From: Buxus sempervirens
Lineage: Eukaryota > Streptophyta > Magnoliopsida > Buxales > Buxaceae
Length of the DNA: 64,000 nucleotides
Reading direction: 5' to 3'
Assembly: GCA_947561395.2 (NCBI GenBank)
Contig: OX387183.1
Coordinates: 54,729,915-54,793,914 of the forward strand
Under the pieces are notes generated by a model that worked only from the letters and a program-made list of their open reading frames with translations, was not told the origin of the DNA and ran no database searches. Positions 46,187 to 57,412 of the stretch are shown here, piece by piece; position 1 is the stretch's first letter; every line of letters starts with the position of its first letter. The translations under genes and the position numbers were made by a program.

Positions 46187-47444
46187 CTCCAATATTCTCA
46201 GCTGCCCCTCCAAAACCGCTCTTTATCGAACAATCGACCGGAATACCAAGTACAAAGACTTGTTCGGGAAGCGCAGATCCTGTCTCCCGCTTCTCAGGTC
46301 GAAATGCCGAACTCAATTAGGCTTCTGACAGAAGATTCGCCGGAGAACTGTGTCCCGGCGGATCGGAGGTTTTTAGGGTTTTTGGTCTGCATAGAAGAAA
46401 GAGAGAGCGAACTGCTGAAATGCCGAACTGTGAAGGTGGGGAGGAAAAATGGGGAGAAGGCCTTTTTCGAGTGGAGTTATGTTTTTTATTTTTTTCTTTT
46501 ATTATTTATTGCTTTGGTCAACTGGACGTTTAAGTCTGCATGGATGTGATATTTTGTTGGATTTTCTACTTTTTATTAATTTTCTTTACTGTAACTTATT
46601 AGGCTGGGTTTTCTCTTAATTTACAACTGAGGCCCTGAGTGGAAGGAGAGAGAGAGAGAGACTGCTCGGAGTCTCCGTCATAACTCGTAAGTGAAGGTTA
46701 ATGACCAAATTGTCCTCCCACTATACTCAGCGTCCATCAAAGACATTAAATCGAAGTGGCATTGTTGTGATTTGTGATTCCGGAGGAGTTTGACTAGAAA
46801 ATTACGGTAACGCCCTTGCATTTTTTTATTTTTGGGTTAACAACTTCTTGGGTCCGATGCTTACGAACCCATTAAGGATCTAATTAACTTTAGTTAGATT
46901 TGAATGAAACACTCCTCATTCAAAAGCTTCTGCTCTTGAAAAGTAATAACGAGAAAAATTAAATATTTCCTTTGACTGGTGATATATAATTGAAAAAACT
47001 TGTGTAAAAGCTAGAGATTAGTTGTCTTGTTGAGCCATTTGAGACCCATTGCACACTAACTTAAATATTGTGGCTTTAAAAGAGATCCGTGGGTTTGAAT
47101 CATGATGGCAACTCGAATGATTTAAAATGTCTCAATTGGAAGTAGGCTATTGAGCACATACACTCATTTTGACTTGTAACAAGGCCTTACCACTGTCTCA
47201 AGTAATGCCCTCAATTTAATTTTTACTTGAAGCTTGAGTTCACATCCTTTGCGAGGTGAGAGATGTATACATATGTGGAGATGGAATTGTCTAATACTTT
47301 TCATGGTACCATCCATGAGATGCACATTTGCATGTCAATGGCAAGAATGTATTTTCTTTGGTCCCAGAATTCGGTGGAACCACAATATCAGTGGTTGGGA
47401 TGTGTTTTGGGGGTCTCTATTGAAACGTAGCATCCATCCGTCTG
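46187..47444. other. Upstream region of the DRB2-like gene
   Basis: It holds the DRB2 leader and promoter, transcribed leftward. A pyrimidine/purine microsatellite (GAGAGAGAGAGAGA) lies at about 46646-46660. The plus-strand open frame at 45962-46549 is antisense to DRB2 exon 1 and its leader, shows no domain and is not counted as a gene. No other gene is seen. Confidence 0.45.
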
Positions 47445-47452
47445 TTTCACGT

Positions 47453-47854
47453 AAGAGCTGGCAACGGGTCGGGTCATAATCGGGTTGGACTAAATTATGA
47501 TGGGTTGGAAAACCCCCAACCCAAACCCAACTTGCCAATAAATGGGTTCAACCCACCAACCCGTTTATTATTATTATTATTTTTTATTTTTCAAAAAATA
47601 TTATTAAAATAGGTTTGGGGGGTTAATTGGATTGGATTGTATCGAGTTCGGGTCGGGTTTTGGGGTTAATCGGGTCAGGACATGACACTTTGCCATCTTT
47701 TTTTTTAATCGGGTTACCCGTCGGGTTGGCGGGTCATAATCGGGTTGACCCAATGTTTTCCCAACCCGCACCCAACACAATTAATAAATGGGTCAACCCA
47801 ACCCGTTTATAATCGGGTTGACCCGTCCGGTCGAGTGGCATTTTGCCAGCTCTA
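47453..47854. mobile_element. hAT-type MITE, 8-bp target duplication
   Basis: A 402-bp element with left end AAGAGCTGGCAACGGGTCGG and right end inverted as TAGAGCTGGCAAAATGCC. The exact 8-bp flanks TTTCACGT (47445-47452 and 47855-47862) show the hAT duplication. The interior has many (A/T)CGGGTTG(A/G)CCC words in both orientations, as in known plant hAT MITEs of the TAGAGNTGGCAA type. It has no coding capacity. Confidence 0.85.
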
Positions 47855-47862
47855 TTTCACGT

Positions 47863-50035
47863 TGCTATGACTGAGTGGTACCAAAGAAAACAGTCTCCGA
47901 TGGCAACAGGGGGGCCTACACCCCAAAACACAATCCCAACCTGTGGTGAATGCCTTCCTCAAACAAGGGACATCATGTGAGGCATAGATAAGAAGTTTCA
48001 CTTGTTAATTTCTAGTTCCAAATGATTTTATTTATTTATTTATTGTCATTCACATATTAACAAAATCTTATATTCATCTAGTGCTTGTAAAGCCAAATAT
48101 TCTACATAATTAATCTAAAAACTCTTAATATCAAATAAATGGTTTTAGATTAGTTAGATCATTCTCACACGTGGCATGCCATAGTATGTTGTATTAGTCA
48201 ACTAATGCAATTAATACATAATAGAATACTTCTTGCTATTATTATTATTATATATTTTTACATCGATTATTGTAAATGACCAGTTAATTGATAGGACCCA
48301 ATCTTTCTAAATTTTCATTATAATTAATGGATGAAGATCTTATTGAAGATTTTAAGCTTGATACTTTATTAATCTTCCTATTTGGTTGGCATTTAACAAA
48401 AGAATAGGACCTGAGAGAGAATGCTTTTATGTTGATGTTAATGCCCTCTGTATTTCTCCCATGGACTTCATGATTCCAAGGCTAAAACATGTGCTTTTGA
48501 TTAATGCGGATATAAACCATTCCTAACTAATGGATTAATGGCTCGAGGATTCTTCCAAGATCTTGCAAACCGGTTGGGATCGCTTCGAAATAATAGCATT
48601 AATAAGGGGCAAATTTGTTCCTTTCCAAATAAAATCAATACTATATGATCAATTCGATTATCTTGGGCCCACTCTCATGAATCAAACTGTATATACAATG
48701 TTTGCTACAATATTTTTTATGAAGTCAAGGTGCATGCAATCCTTTTCACAACGTAGTTGAATATGTGTAGAGCAATCTGTTTCAATATATTTGAGGTTGA
48801 TCGAGTATGCTAAATCTGTCGAAATATTATATTTGGACCTTCTTATATACATAGTTGCGTTTTCACCTATCAACTTAAGCTTTTGCGTGAAATGGTGTTT
48901 AACAAACTCCAAATTTTTTTATGACCCTATCTCTAACTATACGTTGAACATTTCACATGCCTTTGTCATCTGTAAGCAATTAGTCGGTCAATACTACAAA
49001 CGTACAAAATGTTACCATAGAACTAATCTCTCAACCCCGAATATTATAATTGTTATCAATATCAAGAATGAAGAAGAATAAAAGATATTGGCAAACTAAA
49101 CAGTCTTGTTCAGGGCTAGAGCTAGGGGGCAAGCTAAAAGAAAATTGCTTCCCTGAAATTTTTACAGCTTCGTCTAAAATTTTTGAATATTAATGTAGTT
49201 GAATTTATTCTTTAATTTATTGAGCTAATTTTCTAGCTCCGCTCCTGGTCTTGTTGGCTGGTATTTTCAAATGTGAAAAGTATCTGTTTACAAAAGTTAA
49301 TTTATTTGAACAAGTGTGAAATTGGATTGTGATGAGCACCGGGGACATCATTTAATTTCATCATTTAGTTTTAATGTGAGAAAGTAACCAATCACTACTA
49401 CCAAAAAAAAAAAAAAAAAAAGTAACCAATCACCCCTTGTAATTTATGACGTTACGTGAGAAGCATGAAATGCTCAGTGAAAACTAAATTTACTTTAAGA
49501 ATAGCAATAATTAATGGTTGTAAATTCTAGTGACATAAATGTCATAATGGTGGCAGGTGCACAATGAACAAAAAACACAAAAATAAAATAAGATGATTGG
49601 TGTGTTATAGTGGGAATGGTTGAATGCCCATTAAATTCACCTATCCATAAAGCCTTTAATTGAAGTCATTGACTGGAAAAGCAGTTGGGTTACATATATT
49701 TAATTATTTGATATTAAAGTATCTTTAATCATTTTACAGGGTCTTTAATGATTCCTTCGAGCTTGTGGTTACAATTAATTACTAGACTTTTCTCCTACGT
49801 ACGTGAAACGGAAATAAACTAGTTTCGGCTTTTGGTTATTCGGCCAAAGGTTTTGACCTGATGATGTATGAATTATCTTTGCACAGCTGCTCTTTTTCGG
49901 GTTATGATTATTCATATTTTTAGTATGTCTGTTGTAATGGCGTCGGCCTTCTTTATGTTTTGATTCTTCTTTTGAATGCAATAGACTAGCTTTGGTTTTT
50001 TATAAAAAAGAAAAGAAAAGAAAAGAAAAGTTGCC
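47863..50035. other. Gene-free AT-rich DNA
   Basis: It includes the Copia remnant near 48685-48800, an 18-base poly(A) run near 49404-49421 and AAAAG repeats near 50008-50030. Some neighbouring open frames (48791-49081) are probably antisense shadows of the Copia remnant. No gene is supported. Confidence 0.5.
48685..48800 (-). pseudogene. Copia-type retrotransposon RNase H remnant
   Basis: The minus strand translates to LKYIETDCSTHIQLRCEKDC followed by MHLDFIKNIVANI. This resembles the C-terminal RNase H segment of Copia elements (KHIE.DCH..RE......FI.T..Q.ADI). Frame and spacing are disturbed, and no LTRs or other domains are visible nearby. It is an isolated, degenerate fragment. Confidence 0.45.
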
Positions 50036-50044
50036 CATTCTACC

Positions 50045-50235
50045 AGGATGGAGTCGTCTACCGCATGAAAATGCGGCAGACGATACCGCTCAAATATGAA
50101 TCGTGAGATGCTCCCATCTCACGGTTCACATTTAAAAAAATTTTTTTTTCAAAAAAACAGCTCCCATGTCAATTTTTTTTTTGTGAGGGGGCGGTATCGT
50201 CCGCCGCATGAGCATGCGGTAGACGATTTCAGCCC
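50045..50235. mobile_element. Palindromic Mutator-type MITE, copy 2, 9-bp target duplication
   Basis: A 191-bp sister of the element at 40485-40674, in the same orientation and nearly collinear. It shares GTCGTCTACCGCATGAAAAT at the left and GGGGGCGGTATCGTCCGCCG at the right. The flanks are an exact CATTCTACC repeat (50036-50044 and 50236-50244). The central stem (AAATATGAATCGTGAGATG against CATCTCACGGTTCACATTT) has accumulated mismatches, unlike the perfect stem in copy 1. Confidence 0.87.
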
Positions 50236-50244
50236 CATTCTACC

Positions 50245-51543
50245 GTTGGAATGACTAGTTATATATCCTTCTATTGAGAGAGAGAGAATAACCATATTCA
50301 AAAATTTGATGCAAAATGAACAAGTTATGGTTAAATAAGGGATTCAAATCATTTACAGTTGAACACTAAAAAGGGTTTAACTGTAATTAATTGTTACAAC
50401 AATCCTCAAAATTTCTTTCTCCTGCATTGAAAAATGAAGAAGTTTTTTGTTTTTTGAGATCTGTTGTTTGCCCAGTAACAATTGATTAGGGTTGAACTGT
50501 AGATGATCTGAATCCGAAATAAGCATAGGACAAATGGAAACTTTTTTGGATGGGCTATATTGTGCTAGGGGAACAGTCTAAAAGGCAAAATTGAATTTCA
50601 CTGTGTATCATGTAAGGTAAAAATTACTCTACATTATACCGTGCTAAGTGTACGATACAACTCCTAGCTCCGGGTATTGTTCAAGGGGCTTTTGGCCATC
50701 TTCAAGCTATTCCCCACCCCCTCCCCCCACCAGAAGCTCACCTCATAAACCCAAGTCCCATTCCCCAATTTTAGAGAGAGAAACCTCTCTTCTAGAGTGA
50801 GAAAATTCACCCCAAAAGGGTTAACACAATGTACAAGTGCTGAAGTAAAACAGAGGAGCTTCTAACAGTGAGTTTGGACCTTTGGTCAATCCATTCGGAA
50901 GCTCCCCTTTTGTCTTGAACTTTCTCTCTTACTTTTTTTTAAAGGGAGGCACCATCTCCCATCCTGGAAAACCTCTTGTAAACATCTTAATTTTGCACTC
51001 TCAACGTGTACAACGAGAACAAAGGAATAGAACCCTCAAACAAGGGTGAAATTCTAAAAATAGTTTGTCCCTAGATAAAATGGTTATTTTGCAAACCTAA
51101 CCGACCAATAAATCTTGGCCCACATCAAAGGGCACCTAGAAAGGGGAATGGTGCACGAAACCGCACCTAATTTGAACAGAGGACCGTCCAAACAGTGTAG
51201 TGTCATGAGGAAGCACAAAATCCAACAAAGAACAGGTTCAAACATCAAGAACGCCCCTTACATGATAAACAACGTCTAGGACGTCCCTTAAACTTGATCT
51301 GGTAAAAAATTGTTGGCTCATATCATTGACAATGCCAAGTTAATCTTGACCTTGGTGGTATCTGTTAAAGAATATATTAAATATATAAAGTTTACCTTTA
51401 TTACCAGCTTGAGCTTTTAGTAAGAACGGTGTTTTAGTATTGGAGTATTAGGCTAACGCAGAAATCCTGGGTTCACACCTTCACTCTTGAATGGATTACT
51501 TGGGTGTTGCTTCGTATGATTTGGTGGGAGTATTGGTTCCTGG
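50245..51543. other. Gene-free intergenic DNA
   Basis: AT-rich sequence with a C-rich tract at about 50711-50728 and a GA microsatellite at 50276-50287. I see no gene and no repeat boundary. Confidence 0.45.
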
Positions 51544-52545
51544 TGTTAGCACTTGATTTTTGCACCCCAAAAAATGAAGAAAATGAAATTTTCAATTAAA
51601 AAGTCAAACCCTGAGGGGGCCAAAAAATTGACTTTTGATTCTAGTGAATTTGACCATCAAACTTCATCTCATTAAAAAAAGCATTTTGACACGGTTCCAA
51701 CGCAACTAAGTTTGCTGGAATCGGAGTCCGGATGAGAAAGATATGAGCTGGTCAAACTTTTGGGGAGTAAAAAGTTGACTTTTTGCTCGACCCCAATTCA
51801 GTTGCTAAACTTGATCCCAATGGATAGGTGGTTCCGAGCCAGTTCTAACGACACTAAGTTTGTTGAAATCGGACACCGGACGAAGAAGTTATGAGCAGTT
51901 GAAGTTTCAGAAAAACTGCCCATGTGGCAAAAAAGCAGCAAAAAATGGAATAAACCAATAAAATAAATATTTTAATAAAGGGAATCTCGTTTTTTAATAA
52001 AATAATCGGAAAAATCTAATGAAAATCTTACCAAAAATCAAATTGAATAGTGGTTTGAAATCCAAACATTTTAAAAACGTGCTCGCCCGTATTTCAAATA
52101 CGGGCAAGCTTCTGGAAGAAGACACGCGTCGCTGTACGGCGGGACACGCGTCCCGTACGGCTGATTTTGCGAGATTTGGAAATGTGCGTTTTTCGCCCGT
52201 ATTTGAATTACGGGCAAGGCACGCTCGTACTTGAAATACGGGCAAGGCATGCCCGTACTTCAAATACGGGCACGCCCCTTTTTGCCTATAAATAGAGAGG
52301 CCACCCCCTCATTTCAACAAGTTTTCCCCTTGGCCTCTCCCATCTCTGTTTGTGTGATTGCCACGGCCAAGTTCTGTCCAATTACCATCACCCCAATACC
52401 CAAACCTCTTTTGTTCCCAAAATACCCCTGTCTCACCAAAACCATGTCTGCCTGCACTTCTCAGGCAGTGGCGACTCCGAATGTCCTGAGGCACGCACTG
52501 AAAGTGCGCCCGGTGTGCGATTTAAGTCAGGTTTAGGTGCGCACA
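51544..52545 (+). mobile_element. Solo LTR of about 1.0 kb
   Basis: The segment begins TGTTAGCACTTGATTTTTGC and ends TTTAGGTGCGCACA, giving canonical TGT...ACA ends. It is bracketed by a 5-bp direct repeat CCTGG (51539-51543 and 52546-52550), the usual LTR-retrotransposon duplication. An internal TATA box, TATAAATAG at 52287-52295, puts U3 at about 750 bp and R-U5 at about 230 bp. No gag-pol coding and no second LTR are nearby, so it is a solo LTR left by recombination. U3 contains four copies of an inverted GCCCGTATTT-AAATACGGGC motif. Confidence 0.72.
52085..52273. repeat. Four palindromic hairpin motifs in LTR U3
   Basis: The motif GCCCGTATTTCAAATACGGG plus C, or close variants, lies at about 52085, 52196, 52224 and 52250; the last three are spaced about 27 bp apart. 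Each can form an 8-10 bp stem. The cluster lies just upstream of the LTR TATA box, where enhancer repeats are common, so a regulatory role is plausible but inferred. Confidence 0.7.
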
Positions 52546-52550
52546 CCTGG

Positions 52551-52871
52551 GGTGCCATTGAAGCTCTTGGTGGAGCTTGCTTCCGGTCGAAATAAGGAAA
52601 TTTCGGCTCTGGTTAACCAGGCTTAGCCTGTCGTATCCAGGAATCTATGGGACCGTCGGTTGCAGGTTTGAGATTGGATCTTTAATTTGGTTCGTGTGGT
52701 AATTGAGTCAATTTCTCTTGAGCTTCAATCAGCGAGTCAATTTCTCTTGAGCTTCAATCAGCTGTGAAGGTCGAATTGTAACAGTCAGCTTCTGTTGAAG
52801 ATGAAGGAGATAATGTCCAAGGCGGATTATCTTTCACGGTTTCCTGTTTCTGAGATGGTTTATATTTGTTG
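52551..52871. repeat. Flank of solo LTR with 29-bp tandem duplication
   Basis: GAGTCAATTTCTCTTGAGCT followed by TCAATCAGC occurs twice in a row, at 52705 and 52734, without change. The rest of the segment is non-coding. Confidence 0.7.
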
Positions 52872-53820
52872 GTCCCTAATTGGCCTTGGCGTGACATGTG
52901 GTTGTGGGGATGATGTGTTTTCGTGCGGGCATGCTAGTATATCCCCCGAGCACGTGTTCCGGATCTAAACCGGCGTCGGTCTAGCCGTACTGCAAGTCTT
53001 TTTTTATTTTTATTTATTTATTTATTTATTTTAGCCGTACTGTAAGTCACCTGTAATAAAATGGATTAGACGATAGAATGAAGACTAGGGGTTCGGTCTT
53101 CGTTTGGGTTCTTGTTTATGTTTAAAAGCAATAGTAAATGATAAAGAAGTACTTTTATTCAGGTATCGGTCGCCTGAAATACAACCATTGATTACAACAA
53201 ATCCTTAAAAAACTCAAAAGGAAATAAGATAAAAGAAAACCAATTGGGTTAGCAGGACCGGCTTCCCCTGACCTTATAGCTGTGATTGGAGTATAAGGAA
53301 AAGAGGTAGGGGGCGGCTGCTAACGAAGTCAATTCGGGGGTTCACCCAAGAGTACTACTTAGCCATTGTTTCAGCAATCACCTGATCTTGACTAAAGATG
53401 GTTTCGGAACCGGCTGCTCGTAACCCTATAGCCGTAATCGGAGTATAGAATTAAAAGTTAGGGGTGACCGCAACCTTCTTGCCGGTGGCAGGGTCCTTAC
53501 CTTAACTGGAGTAACTAGTAGTCTGAAGTGTCACTGCGATAAGGAGCAGTGAGAGAAGTCCTAAATTATCCTTTCCTGCTACAGTTTGGGTGTAGGAGAT
53601 TGGATAGTGATCACGGATGATCGAGTTATAATCATATTAACTGGTTGCGGTTGAGTGGAGGTTGTCCTGGAGTTCTTTGTTTTTCCGCCTTTTATAGCCA
53701 TTTACTGACGGTTGCTACCGACCCACGTTTGCACGAGCTCTGCTTTTGTTTCGGTAGTTACTCATCCGTTTCTTCTTTTCCATGGGAGATAACTTCTTTG
53801 CCACGTTCATAAAATAACTA
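52872..53820 (-). repeat. LTR-like dispersed repeat, copy 2
   Basis: Collinear with 355-1240 at moderate divergence. It carries the same minus-strand TATA box (CCTTTTATAG at 53688-53697 on the plus strand), TAGCCGTAATCGGAGTATA and GGTTGCGGTTGAGTGGAGG. A T-rich insertion, TTTATTTATTTATTTATT, near 53010-53030 sits between a short duplication of TAGCCGTACTG(C/T)AAGTC, so the insertion duplicated its target. A non-coding LTR or terminal-repeat element transcribed on the minus strand is likely; exact termini were not found. Confidence 0.5.
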
Positions 53821-54724
53821 CCTCGTCCGTTGTTGCCAATTCACATTGTTCGTCAATCTTGTGCTGATGGCGACATCAGCCTTTAAATTGTGGGAACGTA
53901 GTTGTTTTATGTGCTTACATGGCTTTGGGTAAGTATCTAGCCCATGTGGATGCTGATGTGGCCTACCTAGTTGATTTAGGCCATGTAAATGCTACGTGGC
54001 CTTTCCACATTTGCTGGTCTATGGAGGGTGTAAACAATATTCCTCTTATCTAAAGGAGAAAACCAAGAGAATCGTTGTTTAATATCTGCTTCTCAACATG
54101 AATCAAAGAGAGAACTTCAGCTTCAATGGATGTTCGGCCTCCTTTTATTAGATATCGAGTCGGGAGAGAGAAAAGAAAAAGGAAAAATAGAAGTAACATC
54201 AGAAATCCAGTCTTGAGGATTTCTTCGTTTGAATTTTGGTAACTCATGCATTTCTTTTGAAGCAATTTTATTCTCTTAATGTACCAAACATGCTTTTTAC
54301 TTTTCCTATAGAAAAGCAAATATGAACAAACTATTTTGCTTCATGAAAAGATTTTCACATAACCATAAGCAATCTAATCGCTTTTCTTGCTTTTTGTAGC
54401 TATTTTTGAGAGGCAATACCAAACTCAACCTAAATTATCGTATAATATTTTGTGTGTTGGCATAAGCCATCGTTTACACATTAAATTTGGTGATTCGTTG
54501 GTTGCTTGGAGCATTTCTTCTGCTACAAAGATATAATAAAGATCTTTTAGAGCTCATATATGCACCTCTCCATGTGCAAGAAAGAATTACACATAATTTC
54601 ATCACATTTTCCATACCCAGTTAGCTGGGATCTTGTAGAGCTCCTACTTGCACTTTTTTTATATATATTAAAATCCCACTTATGATGTAAGCATTTTTTT
54701 AGTGATTTAACCATAAATTTTAGG
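53821..54724. other. Gene-free intergenic DNA
   Basis: The minus-strand frame at 54050-54319 has a hydrophobic run but no recognised family, splice context or promoter. Nothing else is supported. Confidence 0.4.
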
Positions 54725-55098
54725 GATAATTACAGTTTACCCCTTGAGGTTTCAGACAATCCCATTTTCCCACTTAAGGTTTTTAAAATACCGGTTTACG
54801 ACCTTGAGGTTTGCTGTGTGTAACAGTTACCCCCTTCTAGAGCTTTGACCAATAAAGCAGCAAGATGAAAAAACACATATTTACAGCTTTGTTCCTTTTA
54901 AATACCAAGTATACCTTTCAGTGGGATTAGAATGGAAGGGCAAAATTATCAATATATGTTTTTTCTCTTGCTTGGTCAAACCCCTAAAAGGGGAAAATTG
55001 TTACGTGCCAAAAACCTCAAAGTGATAAACTCATATTTCAAAAACCTTAATGAGAAAGTGTGATTGTCTAAAATCTTAGGGGGTAACTGTAATTATTT
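54725..55098. mobile_element. MITE with long imperfect inverted repeats
   Basis: The left end GATAATTACAGTTTACCCCT and the inverted right end (AGGGGGTAACTGTAATTATT) match. Inward, CCTTGAGGTTTCAGACAATC is mirrored by GATTGTCTAAAATCTTAGG, and a second CTTGAGGTTT/AAACCTCAA pair follows. It is non-coding. The overall plan (TTACA..CACCTC/CCCCCTGAGG style ends) resembles the elements at 1772-2206, 17380-18803 and 58217-58584, suggesting one broad superfamily. No clean target duplication was found. Confidence 0.6.
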
Positions 55099-55697
55099 AT
55101 AATTAAAAAAAAAGTATATAAACGGATAATTATTGAAATAAATACATTATCTCTTTATCTTAGATTTTAAAATTTAGTTTCGTATCCCCAGTTTACTTTT
55201 AAAAAACCAGAAAGGGAGAGAGAAGCGAAAAAGAGATAAAACAGCAAAAGATTAAAGTAAGAAAGCAGTAGAAATGATGGGGTCTTAAATGATGACAAAA
55301 TTTGCCTAGTTATATTAATGTCTGTAGCTTTTCTAAATTTTATGGTTATGTTAATGTCTGTCGTCAGTTGGACATGTCTTAGATGTCTATGCTTATAAAT
55401 CCTACGTGTTTGTATATTAATATAGTGACGGTTCTTTTTCTCCTACGCGGTTACGTGAAGGACTTTACAATCAACGGCTATATATGAACTCGTATTTCGT
55501 TGCGCTTTTTTGAAATTTGAAAAAGAGATGGATGACCTTTGCAATATTCTCTCCATTACTTCCACTTATCTTGCCCATGCCACGTTTAAAGGCTTTTTAA
55601 AGGGAAACTGGTACAGCGACCTATGTGCTTGGGCAAAGCGTGCAAAGATGACTTACTTCCTAAGGGTCAACTCAACAAGCTAATCCAGAGGAGCGAC
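55099..55697. other. Gene-free AT-rich DNA
   Basis: No coding or repeat structure that I can support. Confidence 0.4.
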
Positions 55698-55868
55698 CCG
55701 AGCAGGAATGCATTTCGTCTAAGAGCCACTTCAGTGGAGCCACCGTGAAATGAACGGCTAAGATGGAGTATGAATGTGTGGGCCCCTACTGATATGGGCA
55801 TCCACCCGTGAGTTTCACGCTGGTTCAGTGAATGGCTTCCGAGTTCGGACGAAACGCTCTCCCTGAGC
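55698..55868. repeat. Inverted repeat, possible MITE
   Basis: GAGCAGGAATGCATTTCGTC at the left is an imperfect inverted match of GGACGAAACGCTCTCCCTG at the right. Inner GAGCCACTTCAGTGGAGCCA and CACGCTGGTTCAGTGAATGG segments also mirror each other. The ends and target duplication are unclear. It is non-coding. Confidence 0.45.
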
Positions 55869-56049
55869 AGATGTATCTAACGCTCCACACACCTTTCATC
55901 AGCTAAATGCACGGTTGTTCTTAGTCCAGAATGTTATATATATAAATATCACTTTCTACCTTTTTCTTTTTATTTTTTTTATTTTGAATTTTCCCGGGGT
56001 TTAAATCAAATGTGTAACCTTTTTTTTTTTTTTTTTCTTTTTTATACAA
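55869..56049. other. AT/T-rich spacer
   Basis: Poly-T and TATA-rich low-complexity DNA with no gene. Confidence 0.4.
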
Positions 56050-56900
56050 TGGATTCGAGGCCATATTAGCTGGAGCCTATGGTGGAAGATCTGCTAGTCT
56101 AACGGTGAGTGAGGTGTATATGTCAGCATCATTCACAGATGTCTACACTCCACTCACCATTGGACCACTAGATATTTCAGCAAGGGGCTCCAGTTGATTT
56201 CGAGTCAGTGGATTTAGCTGTTTGGCGCAAGATGTTGCCATATTGGACGTGTCACGAATGAGTTGAAATCATGTGTGATGCTTTGGTGCATTGCATACTA
56301 CTTTGGCCGTGAGATGCTGCCATGTGTAGTAGCTCACGGTGGATCAATGTCTTTTTTTCTACGGTCGATCAGTGTTTTGTTGTTGTTGTGGATGTTTTCA
56401 GATGGGCCCAACTTGAACAGTACATATTGTGAGATAATCCACATGGCAACATCTCACGGAGACCGTATCAACTAGTCCCAATCGCTGGAACATCTACTGG
56501 TCCAATGGTGGAAGGTGTGTATATGTAGGTTTCATACACTTATGTTGACACATACTTCATCGTTGAACCATCAAATTTTCTGGCCAATGGCTGTAACGGA
56601 TTTCAAGGCCATATCAAGGCCATAGCAATTTTTTGCAATGCACTAAAGCATTGCAGATAATGTAAGGGGTTGAAATCATCTGCAACGCTTTATTGCATTA
56701 TAGATTGCTATGACCGTGGAGCATCTCATGAGAAGTATTTTATTTATAGTTATAAATGTTTTGTGGATGGTGTTTTTTTTTTCTTCAGGTGAGCCCCACA
56801 TAAAACATTTATAAGCAGGAAAAAAAAACATTAATTTCCAGATGACCATACACGACAACATCTAACTCCAACAGCAACAACCAATGCACACATCATATTT
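56050..56900. repeat. Tandem pair of diverged foldback units, family 2 copies b and c
   Basis: Two related units of about 425 bp start near 56050 and 56484. Each opens with a palindrome (GGAAGATCTGCTAGTCTAAC... in the first, GGAACATCTACTGGTCCAAT... in the second) related to the element at 2325-2496. Each continues with a TTGAAATCATSTG...CATTGCAT-type block and a GTGAGATGCTGCCATG / GTGGAGCATCTCATG block. The open frames across them (56263-56475 plus, 56676-56861 minus) are chance. A duplicated Mutator-like foldback element is the simplest reading. Confidence 0.5.
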
Positions 56901-57412
56901 CGTCGCATTGCCAACCCCATTTTTGCTTCTTTCACACCATATAATAAATATAAAAATGTTGGAATATGGTTTGGCTTGGCAATAGCATGAACATTATGGT
57001 AATTTATAACAAAGAAGAAGAGTAGATTTGTAAACGCAAATGCCGGCTCGTTGCATTCTCACCTAACCCATTAACAACGACCCCGATATAAATATGATAA
57101 AGTTTGCGTAGAATTTACAGTGACGACTTCTCAAAGTCCCCTAAATGAAACGTAACCATCTCTTAAATGGAGATAAAATAAAAATAAAAATAAAAAGAAG
57201 AACTAACAAGAAACACATCCATGAAAGTTAAGAGTTAAATCCATGACTGATCCGCTCGATCACTCGGTAACAGGACAAAAAAGCGCATAATCTTGTCATG
57301 GAGAGAAGAAATTAGAGAGAAGAGAAAACCAATTAGAACCGATTTATCTCTTCGTATTATTTAGCTGATCGACTATAATGGAGATCGATTGATCGATCGA
57401 TCTCTTCCTCTG
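56901..57412. other. 3' flank of the S40-family gene
   Basis: AT-rich DNA that should include the 3' untranslated region of the leftward S40-family gene. A GATCGATTGATCGATCGATC tract lies at about 57382-57401. No gene is seen. Confidence 0.4.

Noticed and set aside
45962..46549. Plus-strand open frame of 195 codons
   Set aside because: It is antisense to DRB2 exon 1 and its leader, is Arg/Ser-rich by composition and shows no domain. The minus-strand reading is a clear dsRBM.
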